Source: Takakia lepidozioides (lineage: Eukaryota > Streptophyta > Takakiopsida > Takakiales > Takakiaceae). From it: a stretch of 64,000 nucleotides of DNA. The notes under the pieces were generated by a model. That model made no database searches, had not been told where the DNA came from, and was given only the letters and a program-made list of their open reading frames with translations. The stretch's first letter is position 1. Each line of letters starts with the position of its first letter. The stretch spans positions 78,411,053 through 78,475,052 of the forward strand of contig CM060732.1 of NCBI GenBank assembly GCA_030704615.1, written 5' to 3'. Made by a program: the position numbers and the translations under genes. Shown here in pieces: positions 23,017 through 33,415 of this stretch.

Positions 23017-24146
23017 ACTTACCGAATAGCGTTGATTTCTGCTTCGGCATCGTCCACAATGAAGGCATTGGGTCACCAGCTCGGCAAATGTGCGAGGAGT
23101 GAATCGCGCAAGGCTCTCATCCACGGAACCAGGTCTCTTGTCCGATTCCTCGCGGATAGGATATAGGCAACTGGTATACCGTTCAACCACTCGTCGAAGA
23201 CCATCAACGTGTACAATGGGAACTGTTGGAATGCACAATGTAAGATGGTCAGAGCATGCAAATTCCGCTCAGTTCTGCACGAGAAGACTTCATAAGAGTG
23301 ATGAGGTCTGTAGCGGTTCACAATGGGTCTGCCTCTCGGTCTTCCGCAACGTACATAACCCTAAACATACAGAAAGGGTCAGCACACCAAATATTATGTG
23401 AATGTTGCATGGTACTATGCTATCATGCTCGTACAAGTCCATGGAATCGTTCGAATAGTACCTTGTCATGATTTGTCCCAAAGGTTGCATCACATGCAAC
23501 ATCGGTCATGTCCTAGTTCCAGCATTCGTCGTTTTGCCACGGAGTCTGTATGCCAATAGTGAATGTCAAATCTCCATCAAAATGCTCGAATGTTGGCTCT
23601 AATTTCTCCTCTTGATAGAAAAAAAACGGACGCATGATTCTGGTCTCTCCACATGCGCACACTCTCTGCATCATCGGCGTGCTTTTTGAAGGTTTGCCAC
23701 GCACTTTCTCGGCAAGGTTGCGAACATCTTGCTCCAACAAGAAATCATCGCGGGTCCATGCATCGCCCAAGCCGGTGTTGTTCATCATGTGCTCTTTATG
23801 CTCCATCATGATTTGGGCGACCGACAGGCCTCGGCACAAACACTCGACGACCCAGGCTTTCAATTCCTCGCTAGTGTGTGTGTGCATAGGCGTGGCGGGT
23901 GTTCCTGAACTCTGCGGACTTCCCATGCGAGGGTTTCCCTTGCGCATCTGTATGCTCCATGTTGTTGTAGTACGTGAGGACACAGATGTCAGGGGCGAGA
24001 TAGCATTGCTGGACCTTGAAACAGCATTGGGCAACCACGTTGTAAGACTCTCCATACTCCGACTTCTTTCTCCTTGGGCCTTTATGAGGGCAAGATGTTC
24101 CAGCACCCACAAGAGGTCCTCCACGCTTCTGTTTTGGATCCTCCAC

Positions 24147-24784
24147 TATTGCCTGTTGGGTGCGCTTGTCATCAGGACCGTAGCAACATTGATACCTGGA
24201 CAGAAAATTCTAAATCGATATCCAACAACTTGAGGAAGCATAAAATCAGAGAACTCGTGAAACAAAAAATGGCAACAGACATGCAATGAAACGTCAAAAG
24301 GACTAAGGATGGTGCACACATAATACTGGACAGAAATGTGTTGGCTCTGGGTGCTTTTCGCGAGCCGGGTTCCACTTTAGAATGGACATTCACCCAAAAC
24401 TGAGTGGGGTAGTCCTCCAAACTCTCCTCTCCCAGGACGAAGTCACCAACTCTATCCCAAGGTATGCACGCCTTTCAACATTCACTCGCACACCATAAAC
24501 CCATATTGCGTCTCACTCTTCCAATGGAGATCATTCCTGTTGAAGGGTCCTGGTTTTGCTGTTTGCAAACATTGTCGAAGAGGCCGTATAAGCGGGCTTT
24601 CCGTGATCAGTATATCATCGGGTTTTGCTTCCACGTCCATGTCCTATACAGTACAAAGGACACGCTTCTGAACATGCAAGAAACGCGCCGCAGTACAAGA
24701 CACGATCGACAACGTACCAGAAGAACAGTGCGCACGTTCGCGGCTGCTGGCAAGTGGCAGGCGGCAGGGATGCAGGTTTGAATT
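24147..24784 (-). other. 5' region of the MULE transposase
   Basis: A frame at 24420-24172 (EDYPTQFWVNVHSKVEPGS) may be a further upstream exon of the transposase, because it is codon-like and in the right orientation. Nothing diagnostic is seen between 24421 and the right inverted repeat. Confidence 0.35.
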
Positions 24785-25074
24785 GCAGCCTAAAAATGGA
24801 GGGTTCGGATGGGTTATGGGAATGGACGGTGGCGATCCTGCGCCGTCATCGGACTGGATCGCAGGGGACTGGCCAGCGACTGGCGGCAGACTGGCGGACT
24901 GGCAGACTGCTGGGCAGCGGACTCATGGGCGGGGGACTGGCCGCGCGGCGGACGGGGCGGCGGCGCGGTTGCTGCAGCCGCACCCGGCTGGGCGACGCGC
25001 GCGCGCAGGGCGGGGGGGGGGTGGGTGGGGAGTCGGGCGTCCGTGCGAAGACCCTATTATCTTAAAATGAGAGG
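24785..25074 (-). repeat. Right terminal inverted repeat of the MULE
   Basis: Inverted match to 327-636, perfect over the outer 28 bp. The bases just outside (25076-25110) match the unknown gene family copied at 55 kb, which fixes the element edge within one or two bases. Confidence 0.85.
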
Positions 25075-25400
25075 CGTAGAAAAATGGGTAGCATAGCTGG
25101 CTCCACGGCCTCCCGCCCACTTGGAACGGGGCGATCTCCTGCAGGTGGTTGGTGGGATCTTGCTCCTATGTTGTAAATTGCCTTCATTCAATATGGCACC
25201 ATGTGCCTCCCACTTGGGGCCCCTCTGGCGAATGGTGGGCCCACCAAATCAGCTTTTGGCGTGAAGTTTGCATTTTTCAGCCCTCATTTCCCTTTGCCCT
25301 TGTCACCAAGACCCGCGCCAGGTCGAAATCTGGCAATTATTCTCCACTAAAAGAATGGGAGTCCCACCTTGAAAGGTTCGGATATGTGGATTGAAATCTC
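25075..25400 (+). pseudogene. Fragment of a dispersed unknown gene (copy 1)
   Basis: Two blocks match the gene copies at 35.0-35.6 kb and 54.9-55.4 kb. One is the GTGGAGCCAGCTATG stretch (reverse complement, near 25090-25107). The other is 25197-25310, encoding MCLPLGAPLANGGPTKSAF, against MCLPVAASLANGGPIRSAK in the 35-kb copy. The MULE's right end lies directly beside it. Confidence 0.65.
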
Positions 25401-25925
25401 ATGGCCGGTCTGCTCACCGCTCATGGAAAAACAATCCCCCATACTACCACTGTAAATGGGCTGGTTACTCCTCAGAAGTGGCACTGACTTTCCTTGGAAC
25501 TCTCCTGCAAAGGCTATAGGCCGGTTGGGGTTTGTGAAGAGCCAAGTCGGAGGAAGGTTGCACGCACACTCCCCACCGTTAAGTGTCTGTCTTTTCTGGT
25601 GGATCGGGTGAGTAGGGTAAGTTGGCCTATGACCGAGCAGGCGTCTATGACCGAACACCCCATTAAAACTTATGTTAGTACCTATGACCATGCAGTGCTG
25701 GTCCCAAGACTCTCCATTTTTGTCACTTGGCAAACAATCATTTGATATGGAGCAAACTACACTTACCCGACGAGTTGAATGCAAGCGTGGGAGACTTGCC
25801 GGTATGGTCGCCAAGGATGGCCGTACCGGCGGGCGCACTGTCAAATCCCCCACCCCCTTGCTCCCCTCTCACCTGCGAGCCTGTATTTGTAGATTAAAGC
25901 ATTAGGAAATCTGGTTTAGTGTAAG
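25401..25925. other. Intergenic; no supported gene
   Basis: A minus-strand open frame (25347-25853) has no recognisable domain and overlaps the gene fragment at its end. I see no reason to call it a gene. Confidence 0.4.
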
Positions 25926-25934
25926 AAATGGATG

Positions 25935-26002
25935 GTAGTGTGGTGGCTAGGTGATGTGTGTTGCAAAGACAAGGACTGTGGTTCAATTCGTGGCAATATA
26001 TA
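25935..26002 (+). repeat. tRNA-derived SINE-like fragment
   Basis: A box-A-like TGGCTAGGTG (near 25943) is followed about 40 bp later by GGTTCAATTCG, close to the Pol III B box. It does not fold as an intact tRNA, so a SINE head is likelier than a gene. Confidence 0.45.
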
Positions 26003-26160
26003 GTCAATTGGCAATATAGTCAAGTCGACTGATAGGTTGCACATAGGACTGGTTAATATATTTTTTCATCTCCAAAATAATCCTCAATTGGCAATATAGT
26101 CAAGTCGACTGATAGGTTGCCATAGGACTTATATATTTTTTCATCTCCAAAATAATCCTA
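26003..26160 (+). repeat. ~75-bp tandem duplication
   Basis: Two units start TCAATTGGCAATATAGTCAA at 26003 and 26083, and both end with the CATCTCCAAAATAATCCT block. They differ by a few-base indel. Confidence 0.9.
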
Positions 26161-26430
26161 AGTCCAAGATCGTCCCTACGCTCCCTTGTTCCCTCTGTCC
26201 CCTCCTTGTTCCCAGTCCCACCTGTCCCTTGTACTCGCTCCCCTGTTCTTGGTCCCCGCTCCCCTCCTCGCCTTATGGAACGCGGCTTGCTCCCCTATTC
26301 CCGGTCCTCGCTCCTCTCCTCCCCCCCCGTTCCCGAACTCGCTCCCCTACTCACCCAGTGGAATGCGGCTCGCTCCCCTGTTCGTGGTCCCCGCTCCCCT
26401 CCCTGTCCCACTATGGGGAGCAAGGATCTT
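26161..26430 (+). repeat. Pyrimidine-rich low-complexity repeat
   Basis: Irregular GCTCCCCT, CTTGTTCCC and GGTCC words repeat at about 30-60-bp spacing. Frames across it are low-complexity and non-coding. Confidence 0.7.
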
Positions 26431-26769
26431 GGACCGGGAACAGGGGAGCAAAATTGGAGAATGTTGGGGAACATGGTCCTAAAGGTGGGGAGCGTGAGGA
26501 GGGAGCAGGAGGTGTGGAGCGCTCCCCATCTTCACAATGGGGGAAGACATTTGACAGGTAGTCTGCCGGAGCCTCCCTGAGCTCAGGCCAACGGCCCCAC
26601 CCCACCTTCCCCTTGCTCAACTTTATGCAGGGATCTGCTTTCGTTAACTGCCCTGTCTACGTCGCTCATACCACTCATCGCATACTGGGCGCTCAGCCCA
26701 CACATGGATGCATCCCCGTGGGGAGGCACACGCCGTGCGAGCAGTGTTTTTCTACGGCCAAAGTTCCAA

Positions 26770-26880
26770 CCGGTCAGGTCGTACCCCTTATAGATACTTT
26801 GCAGCTGTCCGCGGGGATTCCACAACCAACCCACCCAATTTCTGGCGAACCACCACCACGACCCTCGACTCCTGCCCCCC
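26770..26880 (-). repeat. Diverged LTR remnant of the A/B gypsy family
   Basis: About 100 bp resemble the promoter-proximal part of the A/B LTR, including CCCCTTATA, GCAGCTGTCCGCGGGG and GGCGAACCACCACGA (compare 8580-8670). It is clearly more diverged than A is from B, so it is an older insertion. Confidence 0.7.
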
Positions 26881-27009
26881 GGGATATAGGGTTCAGTGCA
26901 TGGGTGGGGACATTTCCGCCCACCATACCCCTCCAGATTTCTTTTAGACAAAGACGCAAAAGTCAATTCCATGTTTCCTCTGGCCCGGGGGCCATGATTG
27001 GTTTAACAT

Positions 27010-27195
27010 GGGTGAGCTTGACAACCAGCATGTAGCCCAGTGGTAATGGGCACAACCACGTTGGATGTGGTTGTGGGTTCAAACCACGGTCTGGTGTGTC
27101 ATGAAGGTGTCCACCTTTCAGCTGGAAGGTAGTAGCCCCTGTGGTGAAGTGAACCATAAGTTACGCTCTCTTCGGGAGGCGTCAAACTTTTTTTT
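27010..27195 (+). repeat. tRNA-derived SINE
   Basis: A box TAGCCCAGTGG (27033-27043) and B box GGTTCAAACC (27076-27085) are at tRNA-like spacing. Unrelated sequence follows, then a T-run (27187-27195) that could terminate Pol III. The anticodon arm does not form, so this is a SINE head and body rather than a tRNA gene. Confidence 0.65.
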
Positions 27196-27345
27196 GGGTG
27201 GGCTTCCTGCAATTGTCTTCCACGGATCTCATCTCTTCTTCTCTCTTTGAATGGATCTCGGTCCTCCCTCCTCATGACAAAGTTTGGTGCTATGCTTTTC
27301 AGGCCATCTTTTCAAGGAGACTCCTTGAGCCTAGACGCGATTCAC

Positions 27346-30023
27346 CCTCCATGAATTTCAACCATTCCTGGAATATTAGAGGGATTGGAGCAGATCCCTC
27401 TACCCCTAAGCGCACTAGGATAAAAAGATGGCTGCTCTCTTTAATTTCTTCGCCTTCTATCATTTTGATCCAAGAACACACACTGAACATTAGTAAAAAT
27501 ACTAGTATGGGGAATCAACTCTGGCCTAAGCAGGCAGTTTGGTGGAACCCGACTTCAGAAGGCTCTTGGGTGGGACACGGCTTGCCTCGTCAGCCTTCCT
27601 TTGCTTCCCAATCTCTCTTCTTGTGATATATGGTGCCAAGGAAGATGACTTTTTATTCATCCCCTTAATGCTGTAGGTTCAATTGGCCCTTATCAATGTC
27701 TATGCCCCCAACTCTGGTCCGGAGCGGGCACAGATCTGGTGTCTTATTAGAGATAAGATCCTGATTGCCCTTTGGTAGACCACTGGATTTTGGCGGGTGA
27801 TGTTAACCCCTAAACGCCCAAGATGCCCTACAAGGGCTTTCTATCTTTCACTTTGAAAACATATTTTTGCGCGCTTGAGTTGAACTAACAAAGTAAAGAT
27901 AATCAAGTCTAGTCTCTATTCCACTTTACGAGTCATCAAAATTCCAATTATTGAATCTTTTATAGCAATTCAATGGGTCAAGAGCCAATTTGTTCTTCAG
28001 CATAGTTTTTCTATCGAATTTTTCAACTTAAGAACTTTTTTTTACTTTTAAATATACTAAAGTGTTTTTCATTGTGATTTACACCCAAGGTAAAATTTTC
28101 ATAAATTTTGGATACTTATGATTTTTTGAAGATATTAAGCTTAAGAAAATCATAATATTTCAGTTTTAATGAGACAATTCTGAAAAATTCAAGATTTATA
28201 GTAAACATATAGGTTCATCTATGAAAAATATTAAAAATAATAATTTTCTCAAATTCAAAAGCTACAGATCGAAGTTTGACTACATTGAGAATTGTCTGGT
28301 CCTTTAGGGGTATGGTTGAGTCTCCTAATGATTGCAGACAGCTATCACTTTCCTCTTTCTACCACCTTTTCTTGGACCAACAATTGGGCTCCGCCAGGGT
28401 TATGCATGACCAGACTCGACCATATTTATTTCTCCTCTTCTCTTGCATCTTGGTTCTAGTATCTGCCTATGGGTCCCGTGCTGGCGGACCAGTGATCTCT
28501 CTTGGACCTAGGGCTAGAGGTCGTGGATTGAGTAGGCTTAACATCATTATTCTCTCTGACCAGGCCAGTTTCGATGCTCTTCAAGATTGCTGGACCAATT
28601 CTTCATCTTCTTATTGCTTGCCTAGTTTGAATTTCCTCAAGAAGCTTGAGGGCTGCCGTAAGCTTGGTTTAAATCTAGCCAGGGGGGCAGCTTTGAACAA
28701 TTCCAGATATGAGAGGGCTTTAATTAAATGTCTGGAAGTTTGCAAGAAACATATGGAAAAAAATCAGCTCGGTCCTCAAACTTTGATTTCCCTGTTGGAG
28801 GCTAAATCTAGGCTGTCTGCTTAACATCTTTCTAAAGACCGCTTCATGAGGACGAAAGCGGGGATTAATTGGTCTTTAAAGGGTGAAAAAATGAACCGGT
28901 TTTCCTTAAAGCTCAACAAAGAACCTCTGGGCAGCAGATTAGTAGTTTAAGAGATTCTGCGGATATCCTCCATTCCCATCCTAAGATGCTTTCTTCCATT
29001 GCCAAAGATTACTTGTATAATCTTTTCTCCTCTGAGCCTGATTCTCTTGCCTCTTTATCTGCCCAGGAGGAGGTCTGTAGTAAGATTCCTCGTATCCTTA
29101 CTCCAATGCAGGCTGAATCCCTCAATGTGGAGTTCACAAATATTGAGTTGCAAGACGCTTTGTCTAGCCTTAAACCCCTTAGGTCCCCAGGGGTGGATGG
29201 GATTCCAGTGGAATCCTACAATGCCCTTTGGATGACTCTTTCGGGAGATTTCCTCTCTTGAATGGCCAACGACATCCTTTCTAAAAGGTTGATGCCTTCT
29301 CAGATGTCCATGGGTGTAATAGCTCTTATCTTCAAAAAGGGGGATAAGGATAACATTGCCAATTACCGCCCTATTACTCTTCTAAACACGGCATATAAAA
29401 TAATCACCAAGGCCTTGGCTATTCAGCTTCAATCTTTGTTACCACTTATGATCAGGCCGGCGCAGACGGGGTTTGTGAAGAATCGCTTGACTTTGGACAA
29501 CATCCTATTGGCTAATGAGGCGTTATAATTTGCTTCGGACTAATCAGCCTCTGGCCCTGTTGATGTTAGATTTTGAAAAAGCCTTCGACGGGATTAGTTG
29601 GGGGTTTCTCCTCGCGGCTCTGGTCAAGTCTGGCATCCATGGCTCCTCTCTAAGATTCTCTTTTTTTTGGGCTCTAGTAGAGTTCTCACTAATGGTTGGC
29701 TTTCTTCTGCCTTCCCCCTGTAGCGCTCTGTGAGATAGGGATGTCCCCTCTCCCCTTTCTTGTTCCTAATTGTTGCTAATTGCCTCGGTTACCTTTTGGA
29801 TTCTCAGGCAGATTTGACTGGTCTTCTATTTCTTGTTCCTGGTTCCTCTCTTCATAACCTTAAGGTCTCCATGTATGCCGATGACTCGGTGCTTTATTTT
29901 AGGAAGATTGATAAGAGGAACATTGAATTAGGGATTAGTTCCCTTAATCTATTTTGTTTGGCTTCGGGCTTTAAAATTAACTGGGGTAAGTCGGTGGGTC
30001 TTCTCTCATTGGGTTCAGGTTAG
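27346..30023 (+). pseudogene. LINE ORF2: endonuclease and reverse transcriptase
   Basis: The endonuclease nicks target DNA and the RT copies LINE RNA at the nick. Visible motifs are WNIRGIG, INVYAPNSG, RSPGVDGIP, the ANYRPI block, GFVKNR, LDFEKAFD and MYADD. Stops at 27625, 28824, 29261, 29528 and 29733 are nonsense or frameshift lesions. The 504-bp insert at 27807-28310 lies between the endonuclease halves. Confidence 0.85.
27807..28310. mobile_element. 504-bp AT-rich insertion with short terminal inverted repeats
   Basis: It starts CCCCTAAACG and ends with the complement of CCCCTAAAGG. It is far more AT-rich than the LINE around it. Removing it joins GATGTTAA to TATGGTTGAG and restores the endonuclease segment AGDVNMVESPND. 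No target duplication is obvious. It has no coding capacity, so it is a non-autonomous DNA element of uncertain superfamily. Confidence 0.75.
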
Positions 30024-30266
30024 TCTGTTCATCTCTCCCCCTGGGGTTTGGATCTTGGTCTATGTTGGCTGGCTGGCGGTGACTCCCAAACCTTGCTTGG
30101 CCACCTTATCGGCCACTTTATTTCTCTAGAGTTATGTTTTGATAAAATCATCAGAGCCATTAGGAATCGGCTTTGTTTTTGGAGTTCAGCTCAGCTTTCC
30201 TTGGACAGTAGGGCATTAGTGCTCTGTGGTTCACAGCGTCTGTGTGGGACCCCGATGCTGTTCTGC

Positions 30267-30721
30267 TAAGGGCGTAGACACACGGGCGGCAATCGAGATG
30301 AATTGGAGACGACCATTGGCCGAGGGGAAACCGCACACTAACACACGGGAGGAAGCACGTTCTACCAGAAGCTGATGTGTCTACTGACGTGGACGGTTTT
30401 GGAAACCGCAACACTTCCAGGCACTTCCGGTTGGAAGTGCCGCACACCTCTGAAAAGTTTTGTCGTGAAGTGAAATGCAGGGCCCACCGTCTTCCCGAAC
30501 TTCTTTCACGCAGCTCTTCACTACAGAGATCTACATCGTCGATGGTTTCCACAAAATCAGGAAAATCCACAGTTGATCACCAACGGAACGTCTATCTACT
30601 TCCACTCGTGTGTTTGTTGCAACATCCACCTTGCCTATGTGTCACTTTTCATTGGAAAAGTAGGTGGAAGAAGGGGTGTCAGACGCTCTCTTCCACTGCC
30701 GCTCGTGAGAAAAGGGCCTAA
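30267..30721. mobile_element. PIF/Harbinger-like MITE with TAA target duplication
   Basis: The insert at 30270-30718 (449 bp) has terminal inverted repeats beginning GGGCG/GGCCC and sharing CACGNGCGGCA. It is flanked by TAA at 30267-30269 and 30719-30721. The three-base TWA duplication and GGG start are typical of PIF/Harbinger. Removing it restores the LINE frame (WDPDAVLLRRIKALI). Open frames on either strand inside have no recognisable domain. Confidence 0.85.
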
Positions 30722-32424
30722 GACGTATCAAGGCTCTCATTTGAAGTTTTTTGGGGGGGGCTATTAAGCTGGATGCCTCCTCTTCTAAGAGGGCGCTCGT
30801 CTCTTGGGATCAATTACGTCGTAAAAATAAGGAGTGGGCCTTGGGCATTTTGGATATCGAGAGGGAATTCATGGCTTTGCTTGGGAAATGGATCCCTAGA
30901 TCCTTTCTTTCTTTTCTTCTCTTTCTTTCCGTGGAAGTTTATGATATGGCATAACATTTGAACGATCCATCCTCGCCTCTTCTCATTCCTGGTCCCTGAG
31001 TCTTAGATGGTTGGTCCAAGGTGGCCGTAGCAATCGCAAGCCTTTCGGGGGGTCGGACACCTGGCAAGCCATTTGGTCGGCGTGGACTTTCCTTCAAGAG
31101 TTTCTTTATCAGACCCCTCCCTCTTCTTGGGATGAGGCTTATAGACAGCCTCTGTGTCTCCTTCAGGCAACTCAGCTCTGGCCCCGAGTTTGCTTTTGCA
31201 TCGTAACTTTGTTGCCCATGGTTGGCCTATTTACCACGCAAAGCGTGAGCGTGCTCCAAGGACTCCTCCCACGGTAGCTGCCCTCTCTGGTAATTGTTTT
31301 TTATCTTGTTCTACTCCACCCTACGTAGAAAATACTACAACACTTCTTGGTTTCTTTCTCTTTCTCTCTTATCTCCAATTATTTATGCTGAAAAGCTTTA
31401 GGCCTCTCTACCTTCTTGGAGAAGGTTCGACTTCTCTGATCCCCTCTTTCTCTTACTTAACTCTTCCTTCTCGGTTTCCGTGAATAAGTGCCCAGGTTTG
31501 GAACTGCCTGCGGGCACTAAAGGCTTTGGCATATCTGGAAGGGCAGGTGCTCCTTGGTTTTTTATCAGCCTTACTCGCACAATTTGATGCAGAATGGGCT
31601 CTCCATGGAGTTTTGTGCAAATAGAGGGAGAAGACTGTGTGACTTGGTCACCCCGATTTCCAGTCGACTGGAGAATCTCCTTAGTTTCGGGTTTCCCCGG
31701 TTTTCCCAGAGGACAGAGATATCAACTGGAAACATCGCAAGAAGCGGGAGTTGAAAGTTCGCGTCCATCTCAATTTTGAAGCACCTAGGCAGAAACGTTG
31801 AAGGGTGGCGTCTCGGGGTCCATATTTGAGTATCTGTCTCTTCTTCCATCTAGACTCTTGTGATTAGTTCTAGTTAGTCTCTTGACTGCCTCTTAATGGC
31901 TGGCTCCTATTTTCTGGATGGCCCAAAAGGAGTGTAGCTAAATGGCTTTTGGTTTTCCTTCTCTCTGGCTGCAGGTTCTCTTTGAGACAATTGCTCGATC
32001 TGTGTTCTCCCTGCATTGTTTTTTTTTTTTATTTGTTTTTTGCCTTGTCTGGGTATCAGATCATTGATGTTTCTTTTTTTCCCTTTTCTTTCCTTCTATC
32101 TTTCCTCGGAGTCTTAGGGCTTCTTAGATTGCATAAATCGGTAGTATCTTTTTGCTTTCAGCTGTTGCAGCATTCTGATTTTCAGGTTCTCCCAAATGAA
32201 CCTGCCAGTTAGTTATATTCTCTTTAATTGGCTTGTAGCTCCAGTAAGCCATTGACTATGATTAGAGCTTAGCCCTAGGAGCTCGGTTCATTGGTGCTTT
32301 CCCATCGCTTGCTATGTAACGCCTTATGGCCTTCTGTCTTGGTTATTTTTTCCAAGACTCCTACTTAATATGACTTAAAGGGCCTCCTTCCCTTTTCATT
32401 TTAAAAAAAAAAAAAAAAACAACA

Positions 32425-32635
32425 GTCAGTAGCTCAGTCAGTTAAGTGCACTTAGTGCCACCCAGATGATTCGGGGTAAATCCTGCTACTTGACGGGTGT
32501 GGTATTCTCAGTGCCACCCAGATGATTCGGTGGTTAAAAATTCCTGCTACTTTGACGGGTTTGGTATTCTCAGTTGCCACCGCAGTATGATTTCGGGTGT
32601 AAATCCTGCTACGTTGACGGGTGTGGTAATTCTCT
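32425..32635 (+). repeat. ~62-bp minisatellite next to a tRNA-like A box
   Basis: Three imperfect units share CCCAGATGATTCGG, TCCTGCTAC and TTGACGGGTGTGGTA (start points near 32460, 32517 and 32580). The stretch opens with TAGCTCAGTCAG (32430-32441), which resembles a Pol III A box, so the first unit may derive from a SINE. Confidence 0.7.
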
Positions 32636-32639
32636 TTCT

Positions 32640-33415
32640 CCCTCCTACTCTCTGTTGGTATTTCTCTCTCTTCCACCTTCTCGGTTGTCCACTACATAAC
32701 GCCATTTATAATCTCTTTTACTGTGAAAGAGGCTATTTTCTCCTCTTATTATCAAGGGGCCTGATTTGTGAGTTCCTTTCCCAGTGTGGTTTTTTTCTTT
32801 TAAAAAAAAAACAAAAACAAAAATAAATGCATTGAATTCATGCAAGCCATGCCATATAGTAATTATGAATAGGCAGTAAAAATCTGGAAGATCACATAAT
32901 TAGTCTATTAATAAATATCAAGGTAAGAGGATCTGAGCCCTGAATCACCCATAGGTGGCACGCCCGGTAATATCCGATGGACTTTATGGCATGCACAAGA
33001 AGTTGAACGGATGTCATTCATTAAAAGATAGAATATTCTCTTGACAACTGTCTCGATCCAATTGGAAGTCTGATCCAAAGTATAGGTGCCCTAAGCTGTT
33101 GCCAGCTCATCCTCATGCACAAAGCGTAAGTTCATCCAGACTACAGCCTACCTCCGTCCATCCCCACTTCATCCAGAGCACATCCCCCCTCCATTCATCC
33201 AAGTCGAATAAGCAGGTGAGGAGGAATCCCAGCTCCAAACAAACAAAAACAAAAACGTAATAATAATGTACTAAAACTTATTATAAATTTGACCGGAGAA
33301 GCCGGTTGGCATGTGGGGGAAGCCCTAAAGGGATGCTGCGGAGCAGCCGTGTCTCTCTTTGGCTGCACCAAACGCCATAGCCATTTGCCTGCTGTTGCTG
33401 TGCCCGTGAGCGAAC
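32640..33415. other. Intergenic region upstream of RPL12
   Basis: There is no coding frame with similarity. It contains A-rich runs near 32800-32825 and 33240-33260. The RPL12 promoter must lie here, but no TATA or pyrimidine motif can be assigned safely. Confidence 0.4.

Larger units (their letters stand above)
8140..24146 (-). pseudogene. MULE transposase, split by the nested gypsy elements
   Basis: Read on the minus strand. The first exon (24146 to ~23520) holds a Cys/His-rich segment beginning CPHKGPRRKKSEYGESYN, probably the DNA-binding N-terminus. The catalytic exon (~23513-23023) has CDATFG (first Asp, near 23489), FDEWLNGIPVAY, and FIVDDAEAEINAI carrying the acidic residues expected near the end of the MULE DDE fold. 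It ends at a GTAAGT donor at 23022. The next exon (~22560-21907) has the LCLRHV and WVKQSCKK segments and the start of a SWIM zinc finger (CDWGCCTCPW). The finger's last Cys and His (NLCKH) lie at 8283-8268, beyond the gypsy insertion. A TAG at 8267-8265 and a frameshift near 22530 make this copy a pseudogene. C-terminal sequence can be followed to about 8140. Confidence 0.85.
327..25074. mobile_element. Mutator-like element (MULE), two convergent genes, with nested gypsy insertions
   Basis: The span is bounded by inverted repeats of about 310 bp (left) and 290 bp (right) whose outermost 28 bp match perfectly. Inside the right end, on the minus strand, is a MULE transposase with the CDATFG, FDEW and FIVDDAEAE segments and a SWIM zinc finger. 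Inside the left end, on the plus strand, is a separate gene of unknown function. This convergent two-gene plan resembles that of maize MuDR. Removing the gypsy complex at 8284-21911 leaves about 11.1 kb. No target-site duplication is visible, so a rearranged left end is possible. Both genes are frame-damaged, so this copy is probably not autonomous. Confidence 0.8.
27346..32419 (+). mobile_element. LINE (non-LTR retrotransposon), decayed, with A-tail
   Basis: An endonuclease start (WNIRGIG, ILIQEHTL; 27346-27790) is followed, after an insertion, by further endonuclease sequence (TFSWTNN-like, near 28360). Reverse transcriptase spans 28980-30020, with ANYRPITLLNTAYKI, QTGFVKNR and the catalytic MYADDS near 29870. 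A post-RT region lies at 30050-31480, and a 17-base A-run at 32403-32419 ends the element. Several stops and frame changes make it inactive. The 5' limit is uncertain. Two DNA transposons interrupt it. Confidence 0.88.

Noticed and set aside
25347-25853. 168-codon minus-strand frame
   Set aside because: No recognisable domain, poor codon character, and overlap with a gene fragment on the other strand.
27033-27085. Possible tRNA gene
   Set aside because: A and B boxes are present, but acceptor and anticodon stems do not pair. A SINE fits better.
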